Assembly: GCA_003167475.1 (NCBI GenBank)
Contig: PMTB01000196.1
Span: 406-7,538, forward strand
Reading direction: 5' to 3'
Origin: a candidate division FCPU426 bacterium
GTDB lineage: Bacteria > Oederibacteriota > PGYV01 > Palsa-1178
DNA length: 7,133 nucleotides
Positions 4,460-7,133 of the stretch are shown piece by piece. Below the pieces are notes generated by a model. That model worked only from the letters and a program-made list of their open reading frames with translations. It made no database searches and was not told the DNA's origin. A program made the translations under genes and the position numbers. Within the stretch, counting starts at the first letter, position 1; every line of letters starts with the position of its first letter.

Positions 4460-5887
4460 ATGAAAAAAACAGTTTTGTTTTTTGTTTTGGCTTTGGTTAT
4501 TTCATTCGGCGTTATTACAGGTTGTAAACAAAATTCACCTACTGCCCCTGCGGCAACGGCAACCCCGGCTAATGTGGAAGGTACGGTAGTCGCGGTTTTG
4601 ACAAATGTGGCAATTGCGAATGCTACAAACACAAAAGTAGCACAGGAAACGGCAACAGCCGCCGCTGGTTTATATACCGCTACACTTACCAGCACAAGCA
4701 CACAAATACCAAATGCCACATTGACGGTTCAGGCAATATTGACGGTTGTAGGAGCAGGCAATGCGACGGCTACAGAACAGGCGCAGGAGACACAGACCTC
4801 AATTGCCATTTTATATACCGCTACACTTACCAGTACAATCACGCCGTCTCCCAACCAAACCGGGACAGCCGAAGCCATAGGTACCATGATAGCAAATATC
4901 CATGAATCGGAAACCGAGGCTGTAATATTGTCCCGCACCCCAACACCCACGGCAACGTCTTCCATAACCCCGACGTTTACCGTAACGGATACATATACCG
5001 CAACACCGACAGTAACGTTCACAATAACAAATACCGCAACGCCGACAATAACGGCGACATCAACTGTTACACTGACCTCCACCTCTACGCCGACGCCTAT
5101 TCCTTATTCTGATTTTGTGTCGGTTCCCGGTGGTACATTTACACAGACTGACGGAACAAACAGTTTCAGTCACACAATCTCTGCTTTTAAGATGGGAAAG
5201 TACCAGGTAACGTATGACTTGTGGTACGCGGTGTACCAGTGGGCTGTTGCAAACGGTTACAGTTTTGCCGATGCAGGTACGGGCAGCGGGTATAAGCCGG
5301 TAACATTCGTTAGCTGGCGGGATGTTATAGTGTGGTGTAATGCATATAGCCAGGAGGCGGGGTTAACACCCTGCTATACTTACTCAAGTGCAGCGATAAA
5401 GGATTCAACCAATGCAACCGCTTGTGATAATGTGGTTTGCGTGTGGACAAATAATGGATATAGATTGCCTTCAGAAGGTGAATATCAATATGCGGGAAGT
5501 TATATAGACGGGACAAGCTGGACGCCGTATAACTATGCCAGCGGCGCGACAGCGGATTATACAAACTCAGCGGCAACCGGACTTGTAGCATGGTATAGTG
5601 CAAATTGTAGTAGTACGCAGGCAGTAGGCGGTAAAACAGCAAACGCGTTGGGTATTTATGACATGTCGGGCAATGTGTATATATGGTGTTGGGATTGGTA
5701 CGGAACTTATCCGACAACAGCGCAAACAGACTATAGAGGTCCTGCGAACTACGGCGGCGACCACATGGTACGGGGTGGAGACTATTTCGAGGGCGCGTCA
5801 CCCTTGAAACTTTGCTACCGTGGCAGCTACAGCTACCCGTATTCCGGGCGCAGCAACTGTGGTTTCCGTTTTGCGAGGACGTATTAA
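4460..5887 (+). CDS. lipoprotein with Thr-rich stalk and SUMF1/FGE-type (lectin-fold) domain, possible DGR target
   Basis: A 475-residue lipoprotein. The signal peptide MKKTVLFFVLALVISFGVITGC ends in the lipobox ITGC, with Cys22 as lipid anchor. Residues about 42-150 are a tandem 47-residue repeat, followed by a Thr/Pro-rich stalk to about 215. The C-terminal domain (about 216-475) has SUMF1/FGE landmarks: VSVPGGTF, KYQVTYDLW, PVTFVSWRD, YRLPSEGEYQYA, ALGIYDMSGNV, VRGG and GFRF. The usual GNVWEW is GNVYIW, and the paired cysteines after RGGSW that true formylglycine-generating enzymes use are missing, so I do not predict enzyme activity. The architecture suggests a surface-displayed ligand-binding domain. 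The end of the domain looks like a DGR variable region (separate entry). It is a single-gene unit with its own promoter and terminator. An alternative is an ordinary structural SUMF1 paralogue. Confidence 0.88.
   Translation: MKKTVLFFVLALVISFGVITGCKQNSPTAPAATATPANVEGTVVAVLTNVAIANATNTKVAQETATAAAGLYTATLTSTSTQIPNATLTVQAILTVVGAGNATATEQAQETQTSIAILYTATLTSTITPSPNQTGTAEAIGTMIANIHESETEAVILSRTPTPTATSSITPTFTVTDTYTATPTVTFTITNTATPTITATSTVTLTSTSTPTPIPYSDFVSVPGGTFTQTDGTNSFSHTISAFKMGKYQVTYDLWYAVYQWAVANGYSFADAGTGSGYKPVTFVSWRDVIVWCNAYSQEAGLTPCYTYSSAAIKDSTNATACDNVVCVWTNNGYRLPSEGEYQYAGSYIDGTSWTPYNYASGATADYTNSAATGLVAWYSANCSSTQAVGGKTANALGIYDMSGNVYIWCWDWYGTYPTTAQTDYRGPANYGGDHMVRGGDYFEGASPLKLCYRGSYSYPYSGRSNCGFRFARTY
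4583..4864 (+). repeat. tandem 47-codon repeat in the lipoprotein stalk
   Basis: Two units, 4583-4723 and 4724-4864, are offset by exactly 141 bases. The peptide LYTATLTST is identical in both and is encoded by the same 24 bases at 4669-4692 and 4810-4833. Other shared positions include T.V..A.LT, NAT.T and AQET. A degenerate third unit starts at 4865 (TAEAIGTMIA). Regular small/aliphatic residues suggest an extended or helical spacer. Confidence 0.85.
5771..5887 (+). other. candidate DGR-type variable region at the 3' end of the lipoprotein gene
   Basis: The segment encodes RGG, then a variable-looking stretch, then GFRFARTY and the stop. This is the layout of the lectin-fold variable regions in DGR target proteins, where template adenines in AAY codons become NNY. 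From 5780 to 5860, 20 of 27 codons end in C or T; in 5819-5860, 12 of 14 do (GGC AGC TAC AGC TAC, TAT TCC, AGC AAC TGT). The encoded residues are mainly G, S, Y, N and C, all reachable from AAY. The conserved last ~27 bases would be the initiation-of-mutagenic-homing segment. No template repeat or reverse transcriptase is in the window. Confidence 0.35.
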
Positions 5888-5909
5888 CCTTTTGAATTTT
5901 TATTTTTTT

Positions 5910-5926
5910 ATCCAGCTTTGCTGGAT
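5910..5926. repeat. perfect hairpin just after the lipoprotein stop codon
   Basis: ATCCAGC (5910-5916) pairs with GCTGGAT (5920-5926) around a TTT loop, 22 bases after the stop. The T-run lies before the stem, not after it, so it is not a terminator on the + strand, and on the - strand it would be followed by A residues. Hairpins in this position are known just downstream of DGR variable regions. Confidence 0.6.
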
Positions 5927-6023
5927 GGAGAATATTATATAATTATATGAGCGGCGCTCCACCCTTTTTATATTTTGTAATATTATTTTATGTTTTGTGA
6001 GTATTTGTTTGCGTGTATATTCC

Positions 6024-6068
6024 GCCCTGTGTGGCTGCCGAAGGCAAAGCCCGCAGGGCATTTTTTTT
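6024..6068 (+). terminator. intrinsic terminator of the lipoprotein unit
   Basis: GCCCTG (6024-6029) pairs with CAGGGC (6054-6059), with an inner TGCC-GAA-GGCA hairpin (6036-6046). Eight T residues follow at 6061-6068. It lies 137 bases after the lipoprotein stop, so the transcript would carry a long structured 3' tail. Confidence 0.85.
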
Positions 6069-6151
6069 GATTTGAAATAATATAACAAGCGATAGCATTG
6101 CTGGATTTTATCTATTTGGATAAATTTGCCAAAGTTGAGTAATGAGTTCAG

Positions 6152-6180
6152 TTGTATCGTTTGTGTTTATGATGTAGAAT
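6152..6180 (+). promoter_or_regulatory. possible sigma-70 type promoter of the SDR gene
   Basis: TTGTAT (6152-6157) and TAGAAT (6175-6180) are 17 bases apart. Each matches the consensus at four or five of six positions. It lies after the upstream terminator and would start transcription near 6187, at the left edge of the structured leader. The match is moderate in an AT-rich stretch. Confidence 0.4.
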
Positions 6181-6185
6181 GTAAA

Positions 6186-6290
6186 CGCGTAGAGCGGCTG
6201 CTTGCTGCCGCTATGACGCGGGCTTTAAAGCCAAAGATGAGCGGCAGCATCCGTCTTCGCCAAAGCTTCGACGGACAAGCGCGGCCGCTC
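6186..6290 (+). promoter_or_regulatory. structured 5' leader of the SDR gene with alternative stems
   Basis: Four complementary segments are present: 1, AGCGGC (6193-6198); 2, GCTGCCGCT (6204-6212); 3, AGCGGCAGC (6240-6248); 4, GCCGCTC (6284-6290). Segments 1 and 2 can pair inside a CGCGT/ACGCG outer stem (6186-6220). Segments 2 and 3 pair over nine perfect bases around the palindrome GGCTTTAAAGCC (6221-6232). Segments 3 and 4 (6239-6245 with 6284-6290) pair around repeat copy C, followed by CTTATTTT. The 2:3 and 3:4 stems exclude each other, as in an attenuator; no known riboswitch is recognised. Confidence 0.45.
6248..6279 (+). repeat. 32-base hairpin repeat, copy C
   Basis: Third copy of the intergenic repeat, in the same orientation as copy A. 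The stem is TCCGTC (6250-6255) with GACGGA (6270-6275). Stem position 5 is T-A here against C-G in copies A and B, a compensatory change. Like copy A it is wrapped in a second, unrelated outer stem. Confidence 0.75.
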
Positions 6291-6319
6291 TTATTTTAAA
6301 AACAAAAGGAGAAACCACC

Positions 6320-7090
6320 ATGAACCTGAAAGACAAAGTCATAATCCTCACCGGCGCCTCGAGCGGCATCGGGAAAGCCGTGTCCGGGCTGCTCTCGCGC
6401 AAGGGGGCAAAGCTTGTCCTGCTTGCAAGGCGTTTGCCCGAGATGGAAGCGCTTGTCGCGGAATTCAAAACACTGAACACGGAAGCCATCGCGGTCGCAA
6501 CAGATGTGACTTCCCAGGCGGATATTAAGAAAGCCGTGGAAGCGGCGCTGAAAAAATTCAACAAAATCGACATCGTCATCAACTGCGCCGGTATCGGCGG
6601 GTACGGCCCCATTGAAACTCTTGATATGAAAGAGTTTGAACACATGCTCAGGGTCAATATATTCGGGCCGCTGTACATGATTCAGGAAACAGTGAAGTAC
6701 TTAAAAACCACAAAAGGCATGATTGTCAATATTTCATCGGGTTTAAGCAAGCGGGCGCTCCCGTTTTTGTCGTCATATGGTTCCACAAAGGCCATGCTGA
6801 ATATGCTTTCCGACGGATTGCGCATGGAACTTATGACATCCGGGGTTAAAGTGCTTACATATAACCCGCCCGCTACAGACACGCCATTTATAGCCCAAAA
6901 CCGCAGGGGAGCCATGAAGCTAGAACCTGTAGCCAATGTTGCCGCGAGGATAGTGAAGGCTATAGAACAGGAAAAAAGGGAAGCGTCAGAAGGGGCGTTT
7001 TTGGCCGTGATGAACTTCTTTGCCCCAAAAGTGCTGGATAACATCTTTTATAAAGCGATGGTTAAAAAGAATGAGGAAAATAAGGTTTAG
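6320..7090 (+). CDS. short-chain dehydrogenase/reductase (SDR family)
   Basis: A 256-residue classical SDR, a cytoplasmic NAD(P)(H)-dependent oxidoreductase of unknown substrate. The cofactor motif TGASSGIG is at residues 11-18. An Arg pair (Arg37-Arg38) at the end of the second strand suggests NADPH preference. DVT (62-64), NCAG (88-91, usually NNAG), Asn113, Ser140, Tyr153 and Lys157 (YGSTK) complete the catalytic set. NPPATDTPF (182-190) replaces the usual PGxxxT segment. The tail from about 230 (MNFFAPKVLDNIFYKAMVKKNEENKV) is amphipathic and Lys-rich and might associate with membranes or lipid substrates. The start is ATG 6320 with AAAGGAG at 6305-6311, eight bases upstream. It stands alone after a structured leader, so the context gives no pathway. 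Confidence 0.95.
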   Translation: MNLKDKVIILTGASSGIGKAVSGLLSRKGAKLVLLARRLPEMEALVAEFKTLNTEAIAVATDVTSQADIKKAVEAALKKFNKIDIVINCAGIGGYGPIETLDMKEFEHMLRVNIFGPLYMIQETVKYLKTTKGMIVNISSGLSKRALPFLSSYGSTKAMLNMLSDGLRMELMTSGVKVLTYNPPATDTPFIAQNRRGAMKLEPVANVAARIVKAIEQEKREASEGAFLAVMNFFAPKVLDNIFYKAMVKKNEENKV

Positions 7091-7100
7091 ATAGAGTAGT

Positions 7101-7127
7101 CGCAGGCCTACGGTCCATCGGCCTGCG
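7101..7127 (+). terminator. hairpin after the SDR gene, probable terminator cut by the window edge
   Basis: CGCAGGCC (7101-7108) pairs perfectly with GGCCTGCG (7120-7127) around an 11-base loop, starting 11 bases after the stop. The six remaining bases (CCTAGA) contain no T-run, so termination cannot be confirmed within the window. Confidence 0.45.
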
Positions 7128-7133
7128 CCTAGA

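Larger units (their letters stand above)
5888..6319. other. 432-base intergenic region with stacked structure
   Basis: I see no credible gene here. From left to right it holds a T-rich stretch with a hairpin (5910-5926), an AT-rich patch with a perfect palindrome ATATAATTATAT (5937-5948), a GAGC-GGC-GCTC hairpin (5949-5959), an intrinsic terminator (6024-6068), an AT-rich spacer with a possible promoter (6152-6180), and a structured leader with repeat copy C (6186-6290). Confidence 0.7.

Noticed and set aside
4583..4864. CRISPR array
   Set aside because: The repeats are in-frame 47-codon coding units of a stalk with no spacers of uniform length and no cas genes.
4729..5082. 117-codon - strand ORF rich in Val
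   Set aside because: It is the mirror of the Thr-rich stalk codons (ACN read in reverse); low complexity and no start signals.
5100..5887. Active formylglycine-generating enzyme (sulfatase maturation)
   Set aside because: The paired cysteines following RGGSW in active enzymes are absent, and no sulfatase gene is nearby. Only the fold is supported.
5900..6088. 62-codon ORF on the - strand
   Set aside because: It runs through a strong + strand terminator and an AT-rich palindrome, has no recognisable domain and no convincing ribosome binding site.

Overview
The window looks like chromosome of an uncultured, probably diderm (Gram-negative type) bacterium. All four real genes and one further transcription-regulatory gene lie on the + strand, with strong Shine-Dalgarno sequences and intrinsic terminators. 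There is a lipoprotein signal peptide, a secreted VIT/VWA protein and an ECF sigma/anti-sigma pair. Long Thr/Pro-rich stalks like the one in the lipoprotein are common in several poorly cultured phyla (for example Elusimicrobiota-like or Goldbacteria-like lineages, and Chloroflexota), but I cannot assign a taxon from this sequence.

Left part (1-4348): an ECF sigma factor (70-675) overlaps by 11 bases a membrane anti-sigma factor (665-1645). The anti-sigma factor carries a degenerate zinc-type N-terminus, one membrane helix, an Ala/Lys/Met-rich linker and a C-terminal PrcB_C-like domain. After a 254-base gap full of inverted repeats comes a large secreted VIT + VWA protein (1900-4263), closed by a strong two-tier terminator (4279-4348). 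Two matching ECF-type promoter candidates, TGGAAC(A/C)-N16-GTC(C/T)T, lie before the sigma gene and before the VIT/VWA gene. The anti-sigma factor and the VIT/VWA protein also share an unusual linker motif (RSMAK(I/M)...MDE(E/K)KD). Together these suggest one envelope-signalling regulon in which the VIT/VWA protein is an output, and perhaps a partner, of the sigma/anti-sigma switch.

Middle (4367-6068): a separate transcription unit with a near-consensus sigma-70 promoter (TTGACG-18-TATAAT). It encodes a lipoprotein with a stalk built from 47-residue tandem repeats plus a Thr/Pro-rich spacer, and a C-terminal SUMF1/FGE-type (C-type-lectin-fold) domain. This domain lacks the paired cysteines of catalytic formylglycine-generating enzymes. 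Its last 38 codons resemble the variable region of a diversity-generating retroelement (DGR) target: RGG...GFRFART layout, mostly NNY codons at the exposed positions, and a hairpin just after the stop. No reverse transcriptase or template repeat is in the window, so this is a hypothesis. A strong terminator ends the unit.

Right part (6152-7133): a short-chain dehydrogenase/reductase (6320-7090) preceded by a heavily structured leader with mutually exclusive stems and followed by a hairpin at the window edge. Three copies of a 32-base hairpin-forming repeat with compensatory base changes are scattered through the intergenic regions (1679-1710, 1784-1815 inverted, 6248-6279).
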